Assembly: GCF_001854185.1 (NCBI RefSeq)
Contig: NZ_CP017603.1
Coordinates: 2,046,001-2,110,000 of the forward strand
Reading direction: 5' to 3'
From: Clostridium formicaceticum
GTDB taxonomy: Bacteria > Bacillota > Clostridia > Peptostreptococcales > Natronincolaceae
Length of the DNA stretch: 64,000 nucleotides
The position numbers and the translations under genes were made by a program. The notes below the pieces were generated by a model. It searched no databases. It was not told the DNA's origin and saw only the letters and a program-made list of their open reading frames with translations. Position 1 is the first letter of the stretch. Every line of letters begins with the position of its first letter. Shown here in pieces: positions 34,830 to 42,968 of the stretch.

Positions 34830-35882
34830 ATGAAAAAAATGAAAAAGTTAGTTGTAGTGATGCTGGTCTTATCATTGATAGTAGCCATGGTAGGATGCAG
34901 CAGTGCTCCATCAAATGGTGAGCAAGGAGAAGCTGGCAGTGTAGAACAAGAAAAGTATGTCATCCGCGCAGGAATTGGTCTTAACGATCAGCATCCACAG
35001 TACAAGGGCTTAGAAATATTTAAAGAGTACATTGAAAGAGAAAGTGATGGAAGAGTTGAAGTTCAATTATTCCACAGTAGTCAATTAGGGGACGATATTC
35101 AAATGATGGAGGCATTACAGCTAGGAAGCCAAGAAGTTACATGTCCTTCCTCTGCACCTATTACTTCTATCGATAAAAGATTTATGATCTTCGATCTACC
35201 ATTCTTATTCCCAACAGAAGAAGTAGCTTCAGATTTTGTTGATGGACCTCTTGGACAAGAATTATTAGATGGATTAGAAGAACATGGATTAGTAGGTTTA
35301 GCTTATTGGGAAAATGGATACCGTCATTTAACCAATAACGTAAGAGAAGTAAAAACACCTGAAGATATGAAGGGCTTGAAAATTAGAACAATGGAAAATC
35401 AAGTACATTTAGACTTCTTTAGAGCGCTAGGTGCAAACCCAACACCAATGCCTTTTGGTGAATTATTTACAGCAATGCAGCAAGGTGTTGTAGATGGACA
35501 AGAGAATCCAGTACCAACAATTTATCTACAAAATTATCCTGAAGTACAAAAATATACAACATTAACAGGTCATGTTTATAGTCCCTTCGTATTATTGATG
35601 AGTAAAGTATTCTGGGATGGTCTTCCAGCAGATTTACAAGAGATTGTACAAGAAGCTGCCTTCATAGCTAGAGACGAAGAAAGAAGAATCAGCCGTGAGT
35701 ACACAGAAGAATTAGCTGATGGATTAAGGGAAGCAGGAATGACTGTAACAGAATTGACACCAGAACAACAACAAATGTTCCAAGAAGCTACAAGTTCTAC
35801 TGTTGAAAAGTTTAAAAATGAAATTGGAGCAGATTATGTAGAGCAAGTATTAGCAGAAATTGAACGTTTATCAAATAGATAA
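34830..35882 (+). CDS. TRAP transporter solute-binding lipoprotein (DctP family), system 3
   Basis: A 350-residue binding lipoprotein with lipobox MVGC (Cys23). The family signature MKGLKIRTMENQVHLDF and hinge motif PFGELFTAMQQGVVDGQENP are nearly the same as in system 2, suggesting related ligands. The ATG follows AAGGGGGAAAA. The downstream catabolic genes (galactonate dehydratase and a KDG-type aldolase) point to an aldonate such as D-galactonate. Confidence 0.92.
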   Translation: MKKMKKLVVVMLVLSLIVAMVGCSSAPSNGEQGEAGSVEQEKYVIRAGIGLNDQHPQYKGLEIFKEYIERESDGRVEVQLFHSSQLGDDIQMMEALQLGSQEVTCPSSAPITSIDKRFMIFDLPFLFPTEEVASDFVDGPLGQELLDGLEEHGLVGLAYWENGYRHLTNNVREVKTPEDMKGLKIRTMENQVHLDFFRALGANPTPMPFGELFTAMQQGVVDGQENPVPTIYLQNYPEVQKYTTLTGHVYSPFVLLMSKVFWDGLPADLQEIVQEAAFIARDEERRISREYTEELADGLREAGMTVTELTPEQQQMFQEATSSTVEKFKNEIGADYVEQVLAEIERLSNR

Positions 35883-35928
35883 TCTAAAGAATCACGGTGA
35901 TATAGGCGCAACAACTGTATAGAAAACT

Positions 35929-35965
35929 AAAAAGGAGTTTAAATAAATTATTTAAGCTCCTTTTT
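35929..35965 (+). other. dctP-dctQ intergenic hairpin, system 3
   Basis: The arms 35929-35946 and 35948-35965 are complementary over 18 nt with one G-U pair (5' arm AAAAAGGAGTTTAAATAA). The innermost pairs must open to make a loop. The 3' side ends in five T residues, so this one looks like a true, probably leaky, terminator. Confidence 0.75.
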
Positions 35966-36039
35966 CATAGAAAAAAAAGGACAATTCCCTAGGGAAATCA
36001 TAAAAATGATTGTTTAAAGTACAAAGGAGGCAAAGAGTA

Positions 36040-36570
36040 ATGGAAATATTAAAGCATATTCCAAAGGGCTTATCGACAGTGAATAGATACATCAGTTATT
36101 TGTTTAAAATAATGATTGCCCTAGGACTAACTGTAATGGTGGGGATCGTTTTTTACTCTGTCATTAGTCGTAACTATCTCAACGCATCTATTGCATGGTC
36201 AGAGGAATTATCTAGAATTATGTTTGTTTGGATGGTTTTTAATGGTGCAGTTTTAGGTTTATATTATAAAGAACATTTAGGATTAGATATTGTTATTAAT
36301 AAGTTGAAGCCTCATCAACAACTGATCTTTGAAATTGTTTCATGGATTTTAATTATATTTGTAACCAGAGCCATGATTTTAGGGGGGCACAGAATTGTAG
36401 CCACCATCAAAAATGCTCGAACACCTGCGTTGGGTTTGCCAACCTACATCAAATATCTACCGGTAGTGGTGGCAGGATATGCCATGATTTTAATTGCTAT
36501 AGAAAACTTATTTAACAGTATCATCGGGTTAATAGAGCATTTTACTAAGAAAAAAGTAGGGGAGGAATAA
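36040..36570 (+). CDS. TRAP transporter small permease subunit (DctQ family), system 3
   Basis: A 176-residue membrane protein with four hydrophobic segments and the signature IAWSEELSRIMFVWMVFNG. The ATG at 36040 is preferred over an in-frame TTG at 36010, because AAAGGAGG (36023-36030) falls at proper spacing before it and lies inside the longer frame. The large permease gene follows after 3 nt. Confidence 0.92.
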   Translation: MEILKHIPKGLSTVNRYISYLFKIMIALGLTVMVGIVFYSVISRNYLNASIAWSEELSRIMFVWMVFNGAVLGLYYKEHLGLDIVINKLKPHQQLIFEIVSWILIIFVTRAMILGGHRIVATIKNARTPALGLPTYIKYLPVVVAGYAMILIAIENLFNSIIGLIEHFTKKKVGEE

Positions 36571-36573
36571 ACA

Positions 36574-37851
36574 ATGGATATGCTCATTATCTTTTTAGCA
36601 GCACTTTTTGGTTTTTTATTGATTGGTGTTCCTGTGGCTTTTTGTTTAGGCTTAGCAGCATTGGTCATGATGGGAATCCAAAATTTTGGCTATGATATTT
36701 TGGTGCAAAAAATGGTAGGTGGTATAGACAGTTTTCCTCTACTGGCGGTGCCTTTTTTCATGCTTGCCGGAGAGATTATGAACTCTGGTGGCATTGCAAA
36801 ACGAATTATTAATTTATCAAATTCTTTAGTGGGTCACATAACAGGTGGTCTAGGATTAGTAAACATTGTAGCCAGCATGTTTTTTGGAGGTATTTCTGGT
36901 TCTTCTGTAGCGGATACAGCTGCTATCGGTGGTCTTTTGATTCCAGCTATGAAGGAAGACGGTTATGATGCAGATTTTTCTGCTGCTGTAACAGCTTCTT
37001 CAGCTACGATGGGCATTGTTATTCCTCCTAGCATTCCTATGATTTTATTTGGTCTAATTGGCGGCACCTCTGTAGTAAGAATGTTTTTGGGGGGAATTAT
37101 TCCTGGTATTTTGATAGGGTTTTCTCTATTGGCTTTGACCTATATCATATCAAAAAAGAGAAACTATCCTAAAGGGGATAAATTCTCCATTACAAGAGTA
37201 TTTAAAGCGTTAAAAGAGTCGATTTGGGCAGTTTTTTTGCCAGTAATTATTATAGGTGGTATCATTTCTGGATACTTTACCCCTACTGAAGCGGCTGTTG
37301 TATCGGTAGTATATGCACTTATTGTTTCTCTTTTTATCTACAAGGAGATGTGTATCAAAGATCTGCCGAGGATTTTAATTGATACGGGAAAAACAACTGG
37401 GATTGTTATGTTGGTAGCAGGAACAGCCATGGTGGTTGCTTGGTTATTAACGGTTGTAAGAATACCACAAAGTATTGCCGCCACAATTCTATCTATTTCA
37501 GACAATCCATTGATTGTGCTATTGATTATCAACTTCTTCTTGCTTTTGGTAGGAAGTGTTATGGACTTAACACCGGCCTTATTGATTTTAACACCAGTTT
37601 TACTGCCGGTAGCTACTGCGGTAGGCATCGATCCAGTATTCTTTGGCGTAATGATGGTTATTAACCTAGGAATCGGATTAGTAACACCACCAGTAGGTAC
37701 GATATTATATATTTCCTGTGGTATTGCTAAGATTTCATTAGAAAGGATTACGAAGGCGATGCTTCCTTTTCTAGCAACACAAGTAGCGATTTTATTACTG
37801 ATTATCCTATTCCCTCAGTTGGTTTTATGGATACCAAATGCACTAAGGTAA
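36574..37851 (+). CDS. TRAP transporter large permease subunit (DctM family), system 3
   Basis: A 425-residue polytopic permease with landmarks PLLAVPFFMLAGEIM, FFGGISGSSVADTAAIG and MVINLGIGLVTPPVGTILY. It is closer to system 1 than to system 2 in these loops. The ATG follows GGGGAGGAATAAAC, close behind dctQ. It completes the third TRAP transporter within 29 kb. Confidence 0.93.
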   Translation: MDMLIIFLAALFGFLLIGVPVAFCLGLAALVMMGIQNFGYDILVQKMVGGIDSFPLLAVPFFMLAGEIMNSGGIAKRIINLSNSLVGHITGGLGLVNIVASMFFGGISGSSVADTAAIGGLLIPAMKEDGYDADFSAAVTASSATMGIVIPPSIPMILFGLIGGTSVVRMFLGGIIPGILIGFSLLALTYIISKKRNYPKGDKFSITRVFKALKESIWAVFLPVIIIGGIISGYFTPTEAAVVSVVYALIVSLFIYKEMCIKDLPRILIDTGKTTGIVMLVAGTAMVVAWLLTVVRIPQSIAATILSISDNPLIVLLIINFFLLLVGSVMDLTPALLILTPVLLPVATAVGIDPVFFGVMMVINLGIGLVTPPVGTILYISCGIAKISLERITKAMLPFLATQVAILLLIILFPQLVLWIPNALR

Positions 37852-37915
37852 TAGGCTGATTTTGAAAAATACCGATGCATAGAAGTGTTTAATCTATGTG
37901 ATAGGAGGATTATAG

Positions 37916-39634
37916 ATGCTAAAAAGTCAGAAGATGAGAAGTATTGCAGTAGAAATGGATGCCCTCAAAATGGGAATGGGTTGGACTGCTGATGACTTGG
38001 AAAAGCCACAGGTTTTTCTTCAAAGCACTTGGGGAGACAGCCATCCAGGGAGCGTCCATTTAAATAAGTTGATTTTTGCTGCAGAGAAAAAGTTAAATTT
38101 ATTGGGGGCAAAGGCTGCGAAATATACAACAACAGATATTTGTGACGGCATTGCTCAAGGTCACGATGGCATGAATTATTCATTGCTTTCGAGAGAAGTG
38201 ATCGCTAATATGATCGAAGTACAGGCTACTGCCACCCCTTTTGACGGAGGACTATTTATATGTAGTTGTGATAAAGGGGTACCTGCCCACTTAAAGGCAG
38301 TGGCACGTATTAATATGCCTTCAATCGTTGTACCTGGTGGGGTAATGAAGGCAGGCCCGAACATGCTGACACTAGAGCAAATAGGAACCTATAGCGCTTT
38401 ATTGAAACGGGGAGAAATCACAGAAGAGGATTTCAAAGAAAAGCAGCATACAGCTTGTCCCACCTGTGGTGCATGTGCCTTCATGGGAACCGCTGCCACG
38501 ATGCAAGTAATGGCTGAAGCATTAGGTTTGGCTTTACCTGGTAGTGCTTTGATGCCGGCTACAGTGGAAGAAATGCAGGAAGTTGCTAAGGAGGCAGCTG
38601 CCCAGTTACTGGAGATTATAAAGCAGGATATAAAACCATCTGATATTTTAACCACCAAAGCCTTTGAGAATGCTATCATGGTGCATGCAGCTATTGCTGG
38701 ATCTACAAATACCCTGCTTCATCTGCCAACAGTAGCGCATGAGGTAAATATGGATTTGGATCCAATGTTATTTGATGCTATTCATAGAAAAATTCCTTAT
38801 CTAGTGAATATTCGTCCCAGTGGTACTTTCCCAGCGGAATATTTCTGGTATGCGGGAGGATTACCTGCAGTGATGGAGGAAATTAAAGAATTTTTACACT
38901 TAGATGTGATGACGATAACAGGCAAAACATTAGGAGAAAATCTACAGAATTTAAGGAAAAGCGGCTTCTTTGAAAGAAGTGAAAAGTACTTAGAGGGTCT
39001 CGGTTTAAAAAGGCAAGAGATTATTAGATCTATAGATAATCCAATCCAAAAAGAGGGTGCTGTGGCAGTATTAAAAGGAAACTTAGCCCCTGAAGGAGCA
39101 GTAGTAAAGCATTCAGCCGTAGCAAAGGAAATGCTAGAGGCGACATTGATTGCTAGGCCCTTTGATTGCGAGGAGAAGGCCTTTGAAGCGGTGGTAAACA
39201 AGACGATTAAACCTGGTGATGCAGTTTTTATTCGATATGAAGGGCCTAAGGGTTCTGGCATGCCAGAAATGTTTTATACTACGGAAGCTATTGCATCAGA
39301 TCCTGAGTTGGTTTCTTCTGTTGCCTTGATCACCGATGGTAGATATTCTGGCGCTACCAGAGGGCCTGCTATTGGACATGTTTCTCCAGAAGCTGTTGAA
39401 GGAGGACCTATAGCATTTGTGGAGGAGGGGGATTTAATAAAAATTGATATTCCTAATAGAGTATTAGAAATTGTTGGGGTGCAGGGAGAAGAAAAAAGCA
39501 AAGAAGAGATAAAAGCAATACTGGCTGAAAGAAAAAAACATTGGAAAAAGCCAATGATGAAGAAAAAAACCGGAATATTAGGAATTTATAGTAAGTTAGC
39601 TGTTTCTCCAATGAAGGGAGCATATATGGAATAA
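37916..39634 (+). CDS. IlvD/Edd-family dehydratase, probably sugar-acid specific
   Basis: A 572-residue Fe-S dehydratase of the family of dihydroxyacid, phosphogluconate and aldonate dehydratases. It has DGIAQGHDGMNYSLLSREVIA, ICSCDKG (Cys118), the HTACPTCGACAFMGTA cluster (Cys181, 184, 187), and GSTNTLLHLPTVAHE, plus a C-terminal ALITDGRYSGATRGPAIGHVSPEA swivel domain. The usual N-terminal Cys ligand position reads HPGSVHL (residues 43-49) with no Cys. The operon context (galactonate dehydratase and aldolase) favours a C5 or C6 aldonate over branched-chain amino-acid synthesis. The ATG follows TAGGAGG. Confidence 0.85.
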   Translation: MLKSQKMRSIAVEMDALKMGMGWTADDLEKPQVFLQSTWGDSHPGSVHLNKLIFAAEKKLNLLGAKAAKYTTTDICDGIAQGHDGMNYSLLSREVIANMIEVQATATPFDGGLFICSCDKGVPAHLKAVARINMPSIVVPGGVMKAGPNMLTLEQIGTYSALLKRGEITEEDFKEKQHTACPTCGACAFMGTAATMQVMAEALGLALPGSALMPATVEEMQEVAKEAAAQLLEIIKQDIKPSDILTTKAFENAIMVHAAIAGSTNTLLHLPTVAHEVNMDLDPMLFDAIHRKIPYLVNIRPSGTFPAEYFWYAGGLPAVMEEIKEFLHLDVMTITGKTLGENLQNLRKSGFFERSEKYLEGLGLKRQEIIRSIDNPIQKEGAVAVLKGNLAPEGAVVKHSAVAKEMLEATLIARPFDCEEKAFEAVVNKTIKPGDAVFIRYEGPKGSGMPEMFYTTEAIASDPELVSSVALITDGRYSGATRGPAIGHVSPEAVEGGPIAFVEEGDLIKIDIPNRVLEIVGVQGEEKSKEEIKAILAERKKHWKKPMMKKKTGILGIYSKLAVSPMKGAYME

Positions 39635-39691
39635 CCGATGAGTAGTTTAACTTGTATGACTACTCTCTATATAGATTAAGGAGGATTTATA

Positions 39692-40840
39692 ATGAAGATA
39701 ACAAAGTTTGAGTTGTTTCAAGTCCCACCAAGATGGCTGTTTCTAAAAATAGAAACAGATGAAGGGATCATCGGTTGGGGTGAGCCTGTTGTAGAAGGTA
39801 GAGCCCATACAGTAAAGGCTGCGGTGGAGGAACTAAGTGAGTACCTTATAGGTAAGGACCCTCTAAAAATAGAGGACCATTGGCAGGTTTTATATAGAGC
39901 CGGTTTTTATAGAGGCGGTCCTATCTTGATGAGTGCCATCTCTGGTATTGATCAAGCCCTATGGGATATAAAAGGAAAATTTTATAATGCCCCTGTTTAC
40001 GATTTGCTGGGAGGCGCTTGTAGGGATAAGATTAAAGTTTATTCTTGGATCGGTGGAGATCGACCTAGCGATGTGGCTCAAGCTGCTCTTGAAAAAAAAC
40101 AGCAAGGTTTTACTGCTATTAAAATGAATGGCACGGAAGAACTCCAGTATATTGATTCTTACGATAAAATAGATGCCGTTGTGGAGAGAGTGGCTGCCAT
40201 TAGAAAAGTAGTAGGTAAAAATTTTGGTATTGGTGTAGATTTTCATGGGAGGGTTCATAAACCGATGGCAAAGGTATTGGCTAAGGCATTAGAGCCTTAT
40301 CAACTGATGTTTATTGAAGAGCCAGTACTATCGGAAAACCTGGAGGCATTAAAAGAAATAGCCATGCATACTTCTACCCCTATCGCTACTGGAGAGAGGA
40401 TGTTTAGTCGTTGGGACTTTAAACATATCTTATCCGAAGGGTATGTAGATATTATACAGCCGGATCTTTCTCATGCAGGTGGTATTACGGAATGTAGAAA
40501 AATAGCTACAATGGCAGAGGCCTATGATGTTGCTTTAGCGCCCCATTGTCCATTAGGGCCTATCGCCTTAGCTTCATGTCTTCAAGTAGATGCCTGCAGT
40601 TATAATGCTTTTATTCAAGAACAGAGTTTAGGTATTCATTATAATCAAGGAAATGATATACTAGACTACTTGAAGGATAAAACTGTATTTAAATATGAGA
40701 AGGGTTATGTAGAGATGCCAAAGGGGCCGGGGTTAGGTATAGAAATTGATGAAGCAAAGGTGAGGCAAGCAGCTAAGGAAGGCCATAACTGGAAAAATCC
40801 TGTTTGGAGACACGAAGACGGCAGTGTTGCCGAGTGGTAA
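39692..40840 (+). CDS. dgoD: D-galactonate dehydratase (enolase superfamily)
   Basis: DgoD dehydrates D-galactonate to 2-keto-3-deoxy-D-galactonate. The 382-residue protein matches the family along its length: [21 protein letters not shown] at the N-terminus, [27 protein letters not shown], metal ligands in GVDFHGR, FIEEPV and ATGERMF, the [12 protein letters not shown] segment, [11 protein letters not shown] with the catalytic His, and the signature ending [14 protein letters not shown]. It lies between an IlvD-type dehydratase and an aldolase. No 2-keto-3-deoxygalactonate kinase gene (dgoK) is nearby. Confidence 0.94.
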   Translation: MKITKFELFQVPPRWLFLKIETDEGIIGWGEPVVEGRAHTVKAAVEELSEYLIGKDPLKIEDHWQVLYRAGFYRGGPILMSAISGIDQALWDIKGKFYNAPVYDLLGGACRDKIKVYSWIGGDRPSDVAQAALEKKQQGFTAIKMNGTEELQYIDSYDKIDAVVERVAAIRKVVGKNFGIGVDFHGRVHKPMAKVLAKALEPYQLMFIEEPVLSENLEALKEIAMHTSTPIATGERMFSRWDFKHILSEGYVDIIQPDLSHAGGITECRKIATMAEAYDVALAPHCPLGPIALASCLQVDACSYNAFIQEQSLGIHYNQGNDILDYLKDKTVFKYEKGYVEMPKGPGLGIEIDEAKVRQAAKEGHNWKNPVWRHEDGSVAEW

Positions 40841-40867
40841 TCCAATCAAGTTACTAGGAGGAGGAAT

Positions 40868-41632
40868 ATGGGTAATTTAATACAACAAAAACTAACCCAA
40901 GGGCAGTCTGTAGTGGGACCCTTTATGAAGCTGCCAAGTACAGCGGTGGTGGAAATCATGGGACTAGCTGGTTTTGACTATATTATAATCGATTGTGAGC
41001 ATGGACCTTTAAATATTCTTCAGGCGGAGGAAATGGTTAGAGCTGCCGAGCTGACGGGCATATCATCAGTGATCAGGGTTGCTGATAAAGATCCAGTGAT
41101 GATCTCAAGAGCTTTAGATATAGGGGCAACAGCTGTACAGGTTCCTCAAATATGCTGCAAAAAGGATGCAGAGGATGTAGTAAAGGCGGCAAAGTTTGCC
41201 CCCTTAGGAGAAAGAGGGGTTTGTCGATATGTAAGGGCAGCAAAATATACCGCTATAGATAAACAAGAATACTTTAAAAAGGCAAATAAAGAGACAATGG
41301 TAATTATTCATATTGAGGGGGAAGAAGGGGTAAATAATATCGATGAAATTTTAAGTGTAGAAGGCATCGATGTTATCTTTTTGGGACCCTACGATTTATC
41401 ACAATCTCTAGGGGTGCCAGGTGAAGTAGAAAATCTTAAAGTAATTGAAAAAATGAAGGAAGTAGCTAAAAAGGCCAAGGAAAAAAATGTAGCTGTGGGA
41501 ACTTTTGTTGATCATGCAGATGCGGCGGCTAAATGGATGGCATTAGGGGTTCAGTATATCTCTTATTCTGTAGATGTAGGTATTCTTTATGAAAAGTGCA
41601 GAGAGGTAGTAAAGCAGATTAAGATAGAATAA
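40868..41632 (+). CDS. HpcH/HpaI-family 2-keto-3-deoxy-sugar-acid aldolase
   Basis: A 254-residue class II pyruvate aldolase related to 2-keto-3-deoxy-L-rhamnonate and 2-keto-3-deoxyglucarate aldolases. Metal and pyruvate-binding motifs are DCEHGPL, VPQICCKKDAE, HIEGEEGV and FLGPYDLSQSLGVPG. With DgoD it would split 2-keto-3-deoxygalactonate to pyruvate and glyceraldehyde without phosphorylation. It is the last gene of the module D operon: the ATG follows TAGGAGGAGG and a terminator follows the stop. Confidence 0.9.
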   Translation: MGNLIQQKLTQGQSVVGPFMKLPSTAVVEIMGLAGFDYIIIDCEHGPLNILQAEEMVRAAELTGISSVIRVADKDPVMISRALDIGATAVQVPQICCKKDAEDVVKAAKFAPLGERGVCRYVRAAKYTAIDKQEYFKKANKETMVIIHIEGEEGVNNIDEILSVEGIDVIFLGPYDLSQSLGVPGEVENLKVIEKMKEVAKKAKEKNVAVGTFVDHADAAAKWMALGVQYISYSVDVGILYEKCREVVKQIKIE

Positions 41633-41641
41633 AACAGTAAA

Positions 41642-41668
41642 AAACCTAACTTATGTTAGGTTTTTTTA
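41642..41668 (+). terminator. Terminator after the aldolase gene
   Basis: AAACCTAAC and GTTAGGTTT form a 9-bp stem around TTAT, followed by a run of T residues. Confidence 0.88.
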
Positions 41669-41708
41669 TTTATTAAAAAAAAATAATAAAGACTAATAAA
41701 TTTTTGTA

Positions 41709-41737
41709 TTGATGATTATCCTTTACAGGTGTATAAT
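41709..41737 (+). promoter_or_regulatory. Promoter of the PsiE-like gene
   Basis: TTGATG (41709-41714), 17-nt spacer and consensus TATAAT (41732-41737). Confidence 0.75.
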
Positions 41738-41784
41738 TCTTGTATGTTAAATACTTTTAATAAAAAGGAGATGCATGATTAATC

Positions 41785-42450
41785 GTGAAAGCTCATGATT
41801 TTAAGAAGTACCTTACAAAAAGCGTTATGAATTTAGAAGTGATTTTAGCACTAGGTTTAACAATTGGTATTGTTATTGGCTTGGTAGATATCGTGAAGTA
41901 TATAGCCTATATAATGCACACGGATATTGGTCATACTTACGAAGTCTTTAAAAAGTTTCTTGGTTTTACACTACTGTTGGTGGTAGGTATAGAACTGGTA
42001 CTCATGTTATTATCCCATTCTACAAGCGCTATTCTAGAACTGATTTTATTTGCTATCGCAAGAAAAATGTTAATCTATAGTGAAACGATGTTGGATTTAG
42101 TCTTAGGAACAGTTGCTATAGCAGGGGTATTTGCGATACGAAAGTACTTGATGACAAACAAACAATTTGTGAATGAAGAAGGACGAGTGATTTCAGCTGG
42201 TGAATACATTCATGATATTAACTTTGATACAGGCCTTCGTATACCTGAAAACAAAGGAAATACCATCGGTGGCTTAGTATGCAACCTATCGGAGGAAAGC
42301 GCAACACCGGTTGAAGAGGGAGCAGAATATGAAACCGGCAATATTAAAATAAAGATTGTAAAGATGAAGGATGGCCTAATAGAAAAAGTGCTATTAAAAG
42401 AAACCAAGAAGGACAAGGAAGACAAGGAATTAGAAAAACATCGAGGATAA
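41785..42450 (+). CDS. Membrane protein with PsiE-like N-terminus and CorC/HlyC-like C-terminal domain
   Basis: A 221-residue protein. The first ~130 residues hold four hydrophobic segments (about 16-40, 58-78, 80-95 and 103-118) like the PsiE family. The C-terminal ~80 residues are soluble, and the stretch GGLVCNLSEESATPVEEGAE followed by IKIVKMKDGLIEKVLL resembles the CorC/HlyC transporter-associated domain. The start is a GTG with AAAGGAG about 14 nt upstream; no better in-frame start exists. The gene is monocistronic between its own promoter and a terminator. Function is unknown. Confidence 0.7.
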   Translation: MKAHDFKKYLTKSVMNLEVILALGLTIGIVIGLVDIVKYIAYIMHTDIGHTYEVFKKFLGFTLLLVVGIELVLMLLSHSTSAILELILFAIARKMLIYSETMLDLVLGTVAIAGVFAIRKYLMTNKQFVNEEGRVISAGEYIHDINFDTGLRIPENKGNTIGGLVCNLSEESATPVEEGAEYETGNIKIKIVKMKDGLIEKVLLKETKKDKEDKELEKHRG

Positions 42451-42457
42451 AACCAGC

Positions 42458-42484
42458 AAGGACTTAGTTTACTAAGTCCTTTTT
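42458..42484 (+). terminator. Terminator after the PsiE-like gene
   Basis: AAGGACTTAGT and ACTAAGTCCTT pair perfectly around a very short loop, followed by TTTT. Confidence 0.85.
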
Positions 42485-42681
42485 CAATTGCAGATAAGAT
42501 GATACAATATAGATATCTATCTTTAGATAAGCTATTTTGTATTTCAGGCTAGAGTAATTTATAGAGAAAAAGGCAACGATATATACAGAGTATCCTGTAA
42601 AGATTTTTTAAAGTGCAGCAGCACTAAAGGGTGCCTTTGGAAGACATATACATAAAAATGCATAAATATAGAAAGCATCGC

Positions 42682-42731
42682 TAAGCTTAAACGTTAACAT
42701 ACAGGGTCTATGGTTTTGTTTTTGAAAAAAC
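42682..42731 (+). repeat. 50-nt element shared with the uxuA leader
   Basis: Ungapped alignment with 29521-29570 gives about 38 identities in 50, including CTATGGTTT and AAAAAAC blocks. It contains AAACGTTAACAT, similar to the local LacI-type half-sites. It lies in the 518-nt gap before glutamine synthetase. Confidence 0.5.
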
Positions 42732-42788
42732 AGCTAAGTACGATAAATGTAGTCTCTAGTATATATGGATTTATAGATAAGTATCTAT

Positions 42789-42869
42789 ATATAGATGTGC
42801 GCCCTTAACTTTAGAAGCGTGCATCTATATTGATGGGGCTGGTGAAATTTTTATTTACAAATTCACCCC
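42789..42869 (+). other. Two hairpins in the glutamine synthetase leader
   Basis: ATATAGATGTGCGC (42789-42802) pairs with GCGTGCATCTATAT (42817-42830) with two G-U pairs. Next, GGGG-CT-GGTGAA (42835-42846) pairs with TTCACCCC (42862-42869). Further on TAGAATT and AATTCTA flank 42902-42939. No T-box or known nitrogen riboswitch motif was recognised, and no clear promoter was found in this gap. Confidence 0.45.
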
Positions 42870-42968
42870 TATAATGTATACTAAAATTTAAATATTGTTT
42901 TTAGAATTCGCTACGGAACGAACTAAAGTACAAATTCTATCAAAAATATTCGACTAAAAGGAGGAGAT

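Noticed and set aside
38797-39261. 154-codon minus-strand open frame inside the IlvD/Edd gene
   Set aside because: It is fully antisense to a well-conserved gene, has no ribosome binding site and shows no recognisable family.
42485-42968. Possible T-box or glutamine riboswitch before glutamine synthetase
   Set aside because: No AGGGTGGAACCGCG T-box sequence or known glutamine aptamer motif could be found.
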